DNA of 64,000 bases, taken from assembly GCA_019744815.1 (NCBI GenBank), contig JAIEUA010000003.1, positions 124,001-188,000 on the forward strand. The letters run 5' to 3'. A model generated the notes under the pieces. That model was not told the origin of the DNA. It searched no databases and worked only from the letters and a program-made list of their open reading frames with translations. Made by a program: the position numbers and the translations under genes. This stretch comes from Phycisphaerales bacterium (GTDB lineage Bacteria; Planctomycetota; Phycisphaerae; Phycisphaerales; UBA1924). Of the stretch, positions 36,826 through 47,001 are shown piece by piece (position 1 is the stretch's first letter; each line of letters opens with the position of its first letter).

Positions 36826-37407
36826 CTAAGTCCTCAGTCCTGACCCCTCATCCCTTCCGCCCACTCCCCCCGGCCATCGGCCTTGGTAGAAGCGGGTGAG
36901 GCAGCGGCGGAGGACTTCGAGGATCAGGTTGAGGTCGTGCTGGTCGCGGGGGCGGTCGACGACGGCGAAGGCGCCGAGGCGGAGGGCGGCGGCCATGTCG
37001 CGGTGGTCGTCGCGGGTGCTGCGGGCGCGCTTGACGACGACGGTTGGCGGCGGCTGGTCGAGGCGGTGAAGCAACTCCAAGAGGCGCGAGCCGCCTTCGG
37101 AGAGCTCGGGGGCGTCGGCTTCGGAGTCGACGGAGTCGAGGGGGAGGCCGAGGTCGACGACGGCGATGTGGATGGGGTTGGTGCGGATGACGTCCTGGGC
37201 TTCGCGGCCGCTGGCGGCGCGGAGGGACTGGACGCCCATGGGTTCGAGGAGGGGGGGCAGACGCTCGACCCATGGGTCGGGTTGCCAGCCGGCGTAGGAG
37301 AGGAGGAGGTTGAGGCGGCCGGAGTAGGGAGGGGTGGGCGCGGGGGTCCCGGGCGGGGTTTGACCCGCGGAAGGGGGACCGGGATGGAAGCGCACCGACA
37401 GCCGCAT
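36826..37407 (-). CDS. Receiver-like (CheY-fold) protein
   Basis: 'LNLLLSYAGWQPDPWVERLPPLLEPMGVQSLRAASGREAQDVIRTNPIHIAVVDLGLPL...TVVVKRARSTRDDHRDMAAALRLGAFAVVDRPRD'. Confidence 0.65.
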   Translation of the reverse strand: MRLSVRFHPGPPSAGQTPPGTPAPTPPYSGRLNLLLSYAGWQPDPWVERLPPLLEPMGVQSLRAASGREAQDVIRTNPIHIAVVDLGLPLDSVDSEADAPELSEGGSRLLELLHRLDQPPPTVVVKRARSTRDDHRDMAAALRLGAFAVVDRPRDQHDLNLILEVLRRCLTRFYQGRWPGGVGGRDEGSGLRT

Positions 37408-37691
37408 GCGAGGGGGAGGGCAAGGGGCGTGCCGGAGCAACGGAGTGGGAAGGGGTGAGGGGTGAGGGGTGAGAGGGGCGTTTTGGAGGCAGAGGAAAGG
37501 GATTTGGGGTGTAGAGGCGGTCAGGTGCGGCGGGGGAAGGGGTGGGGATGCCGAAATGGCAGAAGAGGGGGTGATGGGGAAGAAGGCATCGAGGGATCGA
37601 GGCATCGAGGCATCGAGTGGGGAAGCGAGGCGGACGGCGGAACCCTTCCCCTTCTCTCCGTGAAGGGGGGTGGCGTCAGTACACTCGGGGC

Positions 37692-39161
37692 ATGAGTGAT
37701 GTTGTGGCGGTTGTGTTGGGGGTGCTCGCGCTGCTGGGGTTGGGGGCGGCGGCGGTGGCGGCGTGGAAGGTGCAGGGGTTGCTGGCGGAGCGGGGGGAGT
37801 TGCTCGCGCGGGTGGCGAAGGCCGAGGAAGGGCGGCAGGGGTTGGTGGAGGATGTCGCTCGCGCGGAGCGGGCGGTGGAGGTGGAGAAGCGCGAGGCGGA
37901 TACCAAGCTGCGGGAGCTGCAGGCGCGGCTGGATGGGGTGATGAAGGAGGCGGATGAGCTGCGGGTGCTCGAGGCGCAGCAGCGTGAGAAGGTGGCGGCT
38001 TCGGAGGCGGCGCGGGTGCGGGAGCGCGAGAGCCTCGCGAAGCAGCAGCAGTTGATCGAGCAGAAGTGGAGCGAGCAGCTCGAGGAGATCCGGCGGCAGT
38101 CGGGCGAGACGTTCAAGGCGCTCGCGGGGACAACGCTGGCCGAGGCTCGCAACGAGCTGATGAAGATCGCCGACGAGAAGTTCAAGGGGCAGACGACGAT
38201 CGCGCAGCAGGAGATCGAGGCGCGGAAGCAGGCGGTGGAGCGGTTGCTCTCGCCGATCTCGGAGACGCTGAAGAAGACGGATGAGAAGCTGGCCGCGATC
38301 GAGAAGGAGCGGACGGAGAGCTATGCGGCGCTGCGGACGCAGGTGCAGTCGATGGCGCAGGCGAGCGAGCAGTTACGGGGTGAGACGGGGAAGCTGGTGA
38401 AGGCGCTGCGCGAGCCGCATGTGCGAGGGCGGTATGGGGAGATTCAGCTCAAGCGCGTCGCGGAACTGGCGGGGATGACGGGGTACTGCGACTTCAACAC
38501 GCAGGATCAGACGACCGACGGGGACGGCGCGGCGCTGAAGCCGGACATGGTGGTGCGGCTGCCGAGCGCGCGGGTGGTGGTCGTGGATGCGAAGACGAAC
38601 ATTCAGGCGTATCTCGATGCGCTGCAGGCGGAGACGCCGGAGCTGCAGGAGCAGTGTCTGGATCGGTTCGCGCGGCACGTGGCGGAGCAGGCGCGGGCGC
38701 TGTCGTCCAAGAAGTACTGGACGCGGTATGAAGGGTCGCCGGAGTTTGTGGTGATGTTCATCCCGGGCGATCAGTTCATCGATGCGGCGCTGTCAAGAAG
38801 GCCGGAGATTCTGGAAGAGGCGGCGCGGCAGAATGTGCTGCTTGCGAGCCCGAGCACGCTGATCGGGCTGCTGCGTGCGGTGGCGGTGGGGTACGGCGAG
38901 CAGCGGCTGGCGGCGGAGGCGGCGACGTTGCGGGAGCTCGGCAAGGAACTGCACGAGCGGGCTAGCGCGGCGTTCGAGCATGTGGCGAAGCTCGGGAAGG
39001 CGATCGAGTCGGCGGGGGATCACTTCAATAACTTCGTGGGTAGCTACGAGCGAAGGCTCGAGCCGACGTTGCGGAAGTTTGAGGAGGCGAATGTGAAGGG
39101 GGCGAAGGAGTTGCCGGAGTTGAAGCCGGTGGCGACGCAGTTGCGGTTGCCTTCGGGGTGA
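37692..39161 (+). CDS. rmuC: DNA recombination protein RmuC
   Basis: N-terminal TM plus coiled coil; 'LREPHVRGRYGEIQLKRVAELAGM', 'KPDMVVRLPSARVVVVDAKTNIQAYLDAL'. Confidence 0.9.
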   Translation: MSDVVAVVLGVLALLGLGAAAVAAWKVQGLLAERGELLARVAKAEEGRQGLVEDVARAERAVEVEKREADTKLRELQARLDGVMKEADELRVLEAQQREKVAASEAARVRERESLAKQQQLIEQKWSEQLEEIRRQSGETFKALAGTTLAEARNELMKIADEKFKGQTTIAQQEIEARKQAVERLLSPISETLKKTDEKLAAIEKERTESYAALRTQVQSMAQASEQLRGETGKLVKALREPHVRGRYGEIQLKRVAELAGMTGYCDFNTQDQTTDGDGAALKPDMVVRLPSARVVVVDAKTNIQAYLDALQAETPELQEQCLDRFARHVAEQARALSSKKYWTRYEGSPEFVVMFIPGDQFIDAALSRRPEILEEAARQNVLLASPSTLIGLLRAVAVGYGEQRLAAEAATLRELGKELHERASAAFEHVAKLGKAIESAGDHFNNFVGSYERRLEPTLRKFEEANVKGAKELPELKPVATQLRLPSG

Positions 39162-39501
39162 GCGTCTGGCACCCCGTTGGGGTGCGGGCGGTCAGGCGGA
39201 TGCAAGAGGGGGTGCGTGGTTGACCGTGGGTGTCGCTCGAAGACTCGCTCCACCCACGGCTTTGTTCTGCGAGGCCTTTGGCCTCGGGATGCGGGGACGG
39301 CGTCTCCGTGTGACGTGGATGCGAGCGGTTCGGGGCAGGGGCGATGTTGTTTCGTGCGGAGGACGAAAGGGCCACGCCTTGCGGCGCATGAAAGGCCCAC
39401 GCCTTGGGCGTGGGCTTTGGGGCAGGCTTTGCTGGCGGGTCGAGCGCGGGTTGCGTGGTGCGGCGCCTTTCGGCCCCTCACCGGCCTTGCGGACTCGGCC
39501 A

Positions 39502-39526
39502 CCTCTCCCCGCGGCGCGGGGAGAGG
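39502..39526. repeat. Palindrome CCTCTCCCCGC-ggc-GCGGGGAGAGG, copy C
   Basis: Same arms as 17123-17146 and 30196-30219. Confidence 0.8.
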
Positions 39527-39580
39527 GCGCGCGGATGCGGTGCGCGGGTGATGTGCGCGGGTGGGGTGCGTGGCGATTGC

Positions 39581-41227
39581 TCACACGCGGAAGCGGCCGA
39601 CGACGGCTTGGAGTTCTTCGGCCTGGCGGCTGAGTTGGGCGGCGGCTTGGGCGGCTTGTGAGGCGCCCTCGGTGGACTCGCGGGTGATGGCGTTGATTTC
39701 CTCGACGCTCTTGGCGATCTGGTTGCTGGTGCCGGCCTGCTGGTCGGCGGCGGCGGCGATGGACTGGACCATGCTGCCGACCTTGCTGCTGCTCTCGACG
39801 ATGGTGCTGAGCGAGGTGCCGGCCTGAGTGGCGAGCTCGACGCCCTTGTTGACGCGTTCGGCGCCGGATTCGATCTGAGCGACGGCGCTGGTGGTGTCGG
39901 CCTGGATCTCGCGGATGCTCTGGGCGACCTCGTCGGTGGCCTTGGCGGTGCGTTCGGCGAGCTTGCGGACCTCGTCGGCGACGACGGCGAAGCCCCGGCC
40001 GTGCTCGCCGGCGCGGGCGGCCTCGATGGCGGCGTTGAGGGCGAGGAGGTTGGTCTGGTCGGCGATGTCGTTGATGACGCCGATGATCTGGCCGATCTGC
40101 TCGGACTTCTTGCCGAGGTTGCTGATGACCTTGGAAGATTCCTGGACCTGATCGGCGATGCCCATGATCTCGGCGACGGTCTGCTGGACGACGGCGGAGC
40201 CGCCGTCGGCGCGTTGGCGGGATTCGTCGGCGGAGGCGCGGGCCTCGCTGGACTGGCGGGCGACTTCGGCGACGGAGGCGGACATCTCGGTGGCGGCGGC
40301 GGCGACGGAGGAGGCTTGCTGCTCCTGCTTGCGCATGCCGCTGGCCATTTCTTCGGCGGAGGCGGCGATCTGGGTGGCGGCGGCGGCGACCTCGCGGGTG
40401 GTGGCGCTGGCGGACTTGACGATGGAGTGGACGTCGTTGACGAAGGTGTCGAAGGAGGCGGCGAGCAGGCCGACCTCGTCCTTGCGGTCGAGGTTGAGGC
40501 GCTTGGTGAGGTCCTTCTTGGCCTGCATGTCGGCGATGGAGGCGACGAGGGAGGCGACGGGCTTGGTGATGCCGCGGGTGATGACGTAGGAGAAGGCGAG
40601 CACGGAGGCGGCGACGCCGGCGGCGATCAGGGCGAGCATGGTGAGGCTGGAGGCGGTTACCGAGGCCGCCTGTTTCTCGGAGTCGGCGAGATCGGCGTTG
40701 GCGAGCTTGACGACCTCGTCGATCGCGGTGCGGTGCGCGAAGTAGAGAGGCTTCATCTCCTTCTCGAGGATCTCGGTGGCGCCGGTGGCATTTCCTGACT
40801 TGACGGCGGGGATGAGTTTCTGATGGGCGGCGGCGAAGAACTGGTCGGCGGGCTTGAAGGCGGCGCTGAGCAGTGTCTCCTTCATGGTCGAGGCGGGGAG
40901 GTTCTGCTCCCAATAGTCGTGGCGATCGCGGAAGTCCTTCTCGAGCTGGTCGAAGCGAGTGAGGAGAGCATCGAGGTCGGGGCTCTTGGCGTCGGTGCTC
41001 TCGATCTCGTGGGCGGTGAGGTAGGCCTCGATGATGTACTCGGGGGGCGGGAGGACGTCGGCGATGAGGTCCTTGCTGAGGACGATGCGGTTGTAGACCG
41101 GGCCGCCGACGCGGACGGTGTTGAAGGTGGAGTAGCCGACGGCGGTGATGGCGGCGAAGCCGACGAAGCAGGTTGCGACGAGGGCGGTGAGCTTGGTGCC
41201 GATGCGGAGGTTTTGCAGGCTGAACAT
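39581..41227 (-). CDS. Methyl-accepting chemotaxis protein
   Basis: Two TM segments, HAMP, '[57 protein letters not shown]'. Confidence 0.93.
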   Translation of the reverse strand: MFSLQNLRIGTKLTALVATCFVGFAAITAVGYSTFNTVRVGGPVYNRIVLSKDLIADVLPPPEYIIEAYLTAHEIESTDAKSPDLDALLTRFDQLEKDFRDRHDYWEQNLPASTMKETLLSAAFKPADQFFAAAHQKLIPAVKSGNATGATEILEKEMKPLYFAHRTAIDEVVKLANADLADSEKQAASVTASSLTMLALIAAGVAASVLAFSYVITRGITKPVASLVASIADMQAKKDLTKRLNLDRKDEVGLLAASFDTFVNDVHSIVKSASATTREVAAAATQIAASAEEMASGMRKQEQQASSVAAAATEMSASVAEVARQSSEARASADESRQRADGGSAVVQQTVAEIMGIADQVQESSKVISNLGKKSEQIGQIIGVINDIADQTNLLALNAAIEAARAGEHGRGFAVVADEVRKLAERTAKATDEVAQSIREIQADTTSAVAQIESGAERVNKGVELATQAGTSLSTIVESSSKVGSMVQSIAAAADQQAGTSNQIAKSVEEINAITRESTEGASQAAQAAAQLSRQAEELQAVVGRFRV

Positions 41228-41358
41228 GGGAGCTCCGTGTGCGGGCGTGATCGGTTCGGCGGGGGCGTCTGGTGACTCAGAGGTGTGAACTTGGGGTATT
41301 TGGCTGGGCGGGAGCGCAAGAAAGCCCGAGCGCCGGGGCGCTCGGGCTTGCGGTGAGA

Positions 41359-42334
41359 TCAGTACACGACGCTGAGGCCGACCATGCCGATGACCTCGAA
41401 GTCCTTCTGGTTGGTGTTGAACTGGCGGGCGCCGTCGCCGAGGAAGAGGAAGCGGATGCCGGCGGAGGCGGTCCACTGGCCGTAGTTGCGGTTGATGGGA
41501 ATGGGGATGAGGACGCGGGTGCCGAACTCGAAGACGCCGAAGCCCTGGCCTGCGCCGGCGGCGTTCTCGTAGTAGTTGGAGAGGCCGAAGCCGGCGATGA
41601 CGGGGAAGTTGACGCGGACCTTCTCGACGACGGGCATGTCGAGGTCGAAGCCTGGGGTGAGGCCGAGCTCGAGGTAGGAGCCGCCGCCGAGGTTGGCGCC
41701 GTCGGAGCCGTTTTCGCCGACTTCCTAGACGAAGAGGACGCTGGGGTTGAGGGCCCACTTGCCCATCCATCCGGAGTCGTCGAGGGTGAAGGTGAAGTCG
41801 AGTTCGTTGATGGTGGAGAAGTTGTTGGCGGGGCTGATCATCGAGACGTAGGCGGTGCGGAAGGCGAAGATGTCGTACTTGAAGGTGATGCCGGCGGAGA
41901 GGTCGGACTCGAACCAGTTGCGGGCGGAGCCGGTGGCGGTGGAGCCGCGGGTGTCGCCGTGGAAGGAGTTCCAGGCGCCGATGTCGGCGACGAGCTTGAA
42001 CTTCTCGTGCTCGTAGAGGTCGATGGCGAGGTTGGCGGCGGGCTGGGCGATGAAGCCGCGGTCCTTGGACATGATGCCGCGGGAGAAGTACTTGGTGGGG
42101 AGGTCAAAGCCGAGGGTGAAGTGGAGCTTGCCGGTGTTGACGGGCTGCTCGCCTTCCTTCTTGGGGAGTTCGACGGGGGGGGGCGACGTTGGGCTGGGTG
42201 GCCGGGGTGGGGTTGCCGCCGATGGACTCGGGGGGCTCGCTCATCTCGACGTTGGCGAGCTGGGCTTGAGCGGCGCCGGCGAGGGCGACGAGTCCGAGAA
42301 GCGAGCCGGAGACGGAGCGAACGGATCCACGCAT
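41359..42334 (-). pseudogene. Disrupted outer-membrane/TorF-like beta-barrel protein
   Basis: Signal peptide 'MRGSVRSVSGSLLGLVALAGAAQAQ' breaks frame at a C9 (minus-strand) tract; continues as '[45 protein letters not shown]...[43 protein letters not shown]' with an in-frame TAG at about 41725. Confidence 0.7.
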
Positions 42335-42561
42335 GACCACACCTCTTGAGCGACGCTGGTGTGGCACGGGGCGCGGAGTGCGCTGCAGGCCACGGCGAAC
42401 GCGGGGTGTGGATCGGTGCGTCGGGGCGAAACCCGAGGTCCTCATGCGGAAACGCTGCGAAGTTCCGGGTTTGCGGACCGGCGAGAACGGAATATCAATT
42501 GCAACTTGACGATCGGCGGCGCGGCGCGTGGACTGGACGATTGGGGACGAAATCGTCTCAA

Positions 42562-42870
42562 TTAGACAAGGATGTCGGGGATGGCGACGCGGAAGGGGAG
42601 AAGTTCAGCGCTCATAACGCCGCGGGTGACGCAGGGGTCGGCGGCGACGAGGGCGCGGGCGGCGGCTTCGTCCGCGGCTTGGAAGATCGCGATGCCGAGG
42701 GTGCGTTCGTCGCTGTTGGTGGTGCGTCCGGCGAGGGAGAGTGTGCCGTCGGCTTGGAGCTTGGTGAGATAGGCGAAGTGAGCGGCGATGGTCTCACGCT
42801 CGGCGTCGGTGGGGCCTTGGGTGAGCATCTCGAGTCGGGTGGCGCGGAGGATGAGGAGGAAGGAGGGCAT
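42562..42870 (-). CDS. YciI-like protein
   Basis: 'MPSFLLILRATRLEMLTQGPTDAERETIAAHFAYLTKLQADGTLSLAGRTTNSDERTLGIAIFQAADEAAARALVAADPCVTRGVMSAELLPFRV'. Confidence 0.78.
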   Translation of the reverse strand: MPSFLLILRATRLEMLTQGPTDAERETIAAHFAYLTKLQADGTLSLAGRTTNSDERTLGIAIFQAADEAAARALVAADPCVTRGVMSAELLPFRVAIPDILV

Positions 42871-42928
42871 GGGGAGGAAGTGGAGCAGTCGGGCAGGGGA
42901 GCAGTGGGACAGAGAAGCCAAAGCGAAG

Positions 42929-43315
42929 TTAGTTGGTGAGGCGCAGCGTGCCGTCGGAGTTGAAGGTGGAGGGGAGGGGTCGCTTCTGGTCGGTGGGGCC
43001 GAGGGGGATGTTCCACTCGATGGTGCCGTAGACCTCGTCGAGGATGTCGAAGGCGACGTCGCGTTGTTCTTTGGGAATGAAGCGTGTGGCGCCGAGGCCG
43101 ACGTTGGCGGCGGAGAGGGTGGCGCGGAGCTCGGAGAGATGGGAGAGTCTGGCCTGACGGTCGGCGGTTTCGGTGGCGACGACCTTGGTGCGTTCGGAGA
43201 GGAGGGAGGATTCGACCCGAGCGGACTTGGAGCGGAGCTGGTCGTAGCGAGAGGCGCAGCCGGTGAGGAGGAGCGTGAGGAGGAGGGAGAGAGTTGTGAT
43301 GGCGGAGCGGTTCAT
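42929..43315 (-). CDS. Putative lipoprotein
   Basis: Lipobox 'LLTLLLTGCASRY'. Confidence 0.65.
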   Translation of the reverse strand: MNRSAITTLSLLLTLLLTGCASRYDQLRSKSARVESSLLSERTKVVATETADRQARLSHLSELRATLSAANVGLGATRFIPKEQRDVAFDILDEVYGTIEWNIPLGPTDQKRPLPSTFNSDGTLRLTN

Positions 43316-43569
43316 GATTTGAGCGTACCAGAGGGGAGCGGGGGAGCAGGAGAAGAGGAGAAGAGGAGAAAAGGAGAACAGGGGAATGGGGGGGCGGGCG
43401 CGTTGGTGGTGAGCGGGGTTGGGGAGGGAGAGCGTGTGGGATGTGAATCTGGGGGCGTGCGGCGCGAGAAGATGCGAATGCGGTGGGTTTTTCGCTGGTT
43501 GGCGCGTACCATTGCGTTCTGGTCCCGAACACGGGCCGGACGGGTGTAGTGGGGTGGAGGGGAATGCAG

Positions 43570-43642
43570 GAGGGCGTAGCTCAGTTGGTAGAGCAGCGGC
43601 CTTTTAAGCCGTAGGTCCAGGGTTCGAGTCCCTGCGCCCTCA
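43570..43642 (+). tRNA. tRNA-Lys (anticodon TTT)
   Basis: Cloverleaf: acceptor GAGGGCG/CGCCCTC, anticodon loop CTTTTAA, T arm CAGGG-TTCGAGT-CCCTG. Confidence 0.95.
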
Positions 43643-43674
43643 TTGAGAAGCGACCAACCCGGTCGCGGTCATGG

Positions 43675-46600
43675 ATGATCGGCCGCGAGAGCACCTCGCG
43701 ACGGCCGGGGAGAGTGCGGTTGCTCCACGCCTTGCATGCGATCTGGACGGTGGGCGAGAACGGTCCCGGCAGCGGGGGCGCTCGGGTTCTGCCGGCGCTG
43801 CACGTCTTTGGCGAGGACGCGACGAAGCTGGCGTCGGTGGCGGAGCAGGCGATCGGCGAGGAGATCGTCGATCACCCGTTCGCGCTGGATGTCGAAGCGA
43901 TCCGCGGTCGGTTGGGGAAGGCGGGCGAGGGCGCGGTGGTGTCGTCGGTGATCGTGCAGATCCCGGTGACGGGGAGCGGCGTGCTGCCGAGCTCGCACTT
44001 GGCGCGGGCGGTGGGGTATCGGGCGGACGGGGTGATGCGGCTGGCGAAGGTGCGGGTGCCGACGCTGGCGGTGGCGGCGGAGCATGCGCCGGCGGCGCTG
44101 GATGCGATGCTGGACGATTCGCCTCGGGCGGCCGCGGCGGAGAACGGCGGACGCACGCAGTTGGTGGGCGCGTCGGTGGTGTTCTTCGGGGCGGCGTCGC
44201 GGCTGGTGCGGAGCCTGCTGGCGGCGCAGCGGTTTGTGCCGATGATCGCGCAGGGCGGGGTGCTGAACCCGGCTTCGATGGCTCCGACGCCGGCGCCGAC
44301 GGATTTCAAGGGTGTGTGGCAGCCGTGGCTGAGTGATGAGAAGACGGCGGAGCGGGTGGCGACGCTGGTGCGGTCGATGCCGTCGATCGCGCGGGCGGTG
44401 GTGGACTCGTTCGGGCATCAGCCTTGGCCGATCGTGGAGGACTTTCTGTGGCGGGTGGTGGATGCGCAGTGCCGCGCGACCTTGACGCGTGAGGATTTTT
44501 ATTCGTCGGTGGCGGAGAAGGACGCGACGAAGGACTTGCACGTGGCGTGGCTGCAGGGCCTCTTGTCGCCGAGCGAGCAGGTGCCGGCGACGGCGACGCG
44601 GGGGCAGGAGCTGGCGCGTCGGGTTCGCCAATGGATCAGCGGGCTGGAGGAACGCGGCGCGAGCAGCGCGTGGCGATTGCTCCTGAAGATGAACGAGCCG
44701 CTGGTGGAGAACGATGAGGACGATGACGACGCGATGTGGTCGATCACGTTCCACCTGCAGAGCGTGGACAAGCCGGCGTTGATCGTGGACGCGGCGGACT
44801 TGTGGGCGTTGACGGGCGACTCGATGACGATCGAGGGGAAGCGGATCGATTCGCCGCAGGAGCTGTTGCTGGGCGAGCTCGGGCGGGCGAGCCGTATCTA
44901 TCAGAAGCTGGAGAAGGCGCTCGAGGATTCTGAGCCGGAGTCGCTGGAGCTGGGGACGCGGCAGGCGTACCAGTTTCTGCGCGAGTTCGCGACGATCTTG
45001 GCGGAGCAGGGGTTTGGGATTCAGACGCCGGACTGGTGGGATTCGCCGCTGGCGAAACTGGGCGTGCGGCTGCGGCTGGAGAGCGACACGCTGGAGAAGG
45101 TGATGGCGCCGGGCGGGGGCGCGGCGGGTGCGGCGAACTCGCCGCAGCTGGGGATGAGCGCCTTGGTGCGGTATCGCTGGGAGATCGCGCTGGGTGATGC
45201 GGCGTTGTCGCTGGCGGAGTTTGAGAAGCTGGCGGCGCGGAAGAGCCCATTGGTGCGGATGAATGGGCGGTGGGTGGAGGTGCGGCCCGAGGACGTGCAG
45301 AGCGCGATCAAGTTCGTGCGTGAGCACCCGGGCGGCGAGATGAAGGTGGGCGAGGCGCTGCGGATGGCGTACGCCAGCGACCCGCGCGAGACGGGCGTGC
45401 ACATCACGGGCCTGGAAGCGACGGGATGGGTGGCGGCCTTGATGAACGCCGAGGCGGCGACGCAGCAGCTCGAGATGATCCGTCCGCCGGAGCGGTTCCA
45501 CGGGACCTTGCGGCCATACCAGGTGCGGGGTGTGTCGTGGATGGCGTTCCTGGAGCGGATCGGCCTGGGTCTGTGCCTCGCGGACGACATGGGCCTGGGC
45601 AAGACGATTCAGTTGCTTGCCTTGATGGCGTTTGAGCGGGAGCAGATGCAGGCGGCGATGGCGAAGCTGCCCCCGGGGTCGGTGGTGCAGACGGTGAAGC
45701 CGACGCTGCTGGTGGTGCCGATGTCGGTGGTGGGCAACTGGCTGCACGAGACGAAGCGGTTCTGCCCGGAGTTGAAGGTTCTGACGCATCACGGCGCGGA
45801 CCGGCTCGACGAGGCGAAGTTTGTGGACGAGGCGCGGTCGAGCGACATGGTGATCACCACCTATTCGCTGGCGCACCGCGATCGGGAGCTCTTGACGCGC
45901 GTCGAGTGGGGGCGGGTGGTGCTGGACGAGGCGCAGTACATCAAGAACCCGGCGGCGAAGCAGAGCCAGGCGGTGCGGGCGATCACGGCGGAGCGGCGCG
46001 TGGCGCTGACGGGCACGCCGGTCGAGAACCGGCTGAGCGAGTTGTGGTCGATCATGGACTTCCTGAACCCGGGGTATCTGGGTTCGGCGGGGAGCTTCCG
46101 GACGCGGTTCAGCCTGGGCATTGAGCGGTATCGCGACAAGGCGAAGCTGGAGCAGTTGAAGGGGTTGGTGAGGCCGTTCATCTTGCGACGCTTGAAGAGC
46201 GATCCGACGGTGGTGGCGGACCTGCCGGAGAAGGTGGAGAGCAAGGAGTTCTGCCCGCTGACGAGCGAGCAGGCGACGCTGTACGAGCAGTGCGTGCAGC
46301 GGATGCTGGCGGAGGTGGAGCGGAGCGAGGGCATCCAGCGCCGCGGCCTGGTGCTGAGCGCGCTGATCAAGCTCAAACAGATCTGCAATCACCCGAGTCA
46401 GCTGTTGAAGGACTGGTCGGAGGGCGGGTTGACGCCGCCGAAGTTCGAGCGGAGCGGCAAGTGCATCCGGCTGCTGGAGATGCTGGAGGAAGTGCTGGCG
46501 GAGGGCGATCAGGCGCTGGTGTTCACGCAGTTCCGGCAGATGGGCAACATCTTGATGTCGCTCCTGCGGCACCATCTCGATCGCGACGTGATCTTCCTGC

Positions 46601-47001
46601 ACGGCGGCAGCACGCAGAAGGAACGCGTCGACATGGTCGAGCGGTTCCAGAAGGGCGACGGGCGGCACCCGATTCTGTTGATCAGCCTGAAGGCCGGCGG
46701 CGTCGGTTTGAACCTGACCGCGGCGAGCCATGTGTTCCACTTCGACCGCTGGTGGAACCCGGCGGTGGAGAACCAGGCGACGGACCGCGCGTACCGCATC
46801 GGCCAGACGCGGACGGTGCAGGTGCACAAGTTCGTGGTGCGGGGCACGCTGGAAGAGCGGATCGACCAGATGATCGAGCAGAAGACGGAGCTGGCGGAGA
46901 ACATCATCGGCTCGGGCGAGCGGTGGTTGACGGAGCTGGACACGTCGCAGCTGCGTGAGCTGCTGACGCTGCGGAACGATGCGATTGCGGATGAGGTGTG
47001 A
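43675..47001 (+). CDS. SNF2/Rad54-family helicase
   Basis: 'ADDMGLGKTIQLLAL', 'VVLDEAQYIKNPAAKQSQAVRAI', 'ALTGTPVENRLSELWSIMDFLNPGYLG', 'LISLKAGGVGLNLTAASHVFHFDRWWNPAVENQATDRAYRIGQ'. Confidence 0.95.
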   Translation: MIGRESTSRRPGRVRLLHALHAIWTVGENGPGSGGARVLPALHVFGEDATKLASVAEQAIGEEIVDHPFALDVEAIRGRLGKAGEGAVVSSVIVQIPVTGSGVLPSSHLARAVGYRADGVMRLAKVRVPTLAVAAEHAPAALDAMLDDSPRAAAAENGGRTQLVGASVVFFGAASRLVRSLLAAQRFVPMIAQGGVLNPASMAPTPAPTDFKGVWQPWLSDEKTAERVATLVRSMPSIARAVVDSFGHQPWPIVEDFLWRVVDAQCRATLTREDFYSSVAEKDATKDLHVAWLQGLLSPSEQVPATATRGQELARRVRQWISGLEERGASSAWRLLLKMNEPLVENDEDDDDAMWSITFHLQSVDKPALIVDAADLWALTGDSMTIEGKRIDSPQELLLGELGRASRIYQKLEKALEDSEPESLELGTRQAYQFLREFATILAEQGFGIQTPDWWDSPLAKLGVRLRLESDTLEKVMAPGGGAAGAANSPQLGMSALVRYRWEIALGDAALSLAEFEKLAARKSPLVRMNGRWVEVRPEDVQSAIKFVREHPGGEMKVGEALRMAYASDPRETGVHITGLEATGWVAALMNAEAATQQLEMIRPPERFHGTLRPYQVRGVSWMAFLERIGLGLCLADDMGLGKTIQLLALMAFEREQMQAAMAKLPPGSVVQTVKPTLLVVPMSVVGNWLHETKRFCPELKVLTHHGADRLDEAKFVDEARSSDMVITTYSLAHRDRELLTRVEWGRVVLDEAQYIKNPAAKQSQAVRAITAERRVALTGTPVENRLSELWSIMDFLNPGYLGSAGSFRTRFSLGIERYRDKAKLEQLKGLVRPFILRRLKSDPTVVADLPEKVESKEFCPLTSEQATLYEQCVQRMLAEVERSEGIQRRGLVLSALIKLKQICNHPSQLLKDWSEGGLTPPKFERSGKCIRLLEMLEEVLAEGDQALVFTQFRQMGNILMSLLRHHLDRDVIFLHGGSTQKERVDMVERFQKGDGRHPILLISLKAGGVGLNLTAASHVFHFDRWWNPAVENQATDRAYRIGQTRTVQVHKFVVRGTLEERIDQMIEQKTELAENIIGSGERWLTELDTSQLRELLTLRNDAIADEV

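Noticed and set aside
36729-36830. CIRCE (HrcA) operator upstream of groES
   Set aside because: No TTAGCACTC-N9-GAGTGCTAA-like inverted repeat seen.
43570-43700. tRNA-Lys as integration site of a mobile element
   Set aside because: No integrase, no direct repeat of the tRNA 3' end and no mobile genes found downstream.
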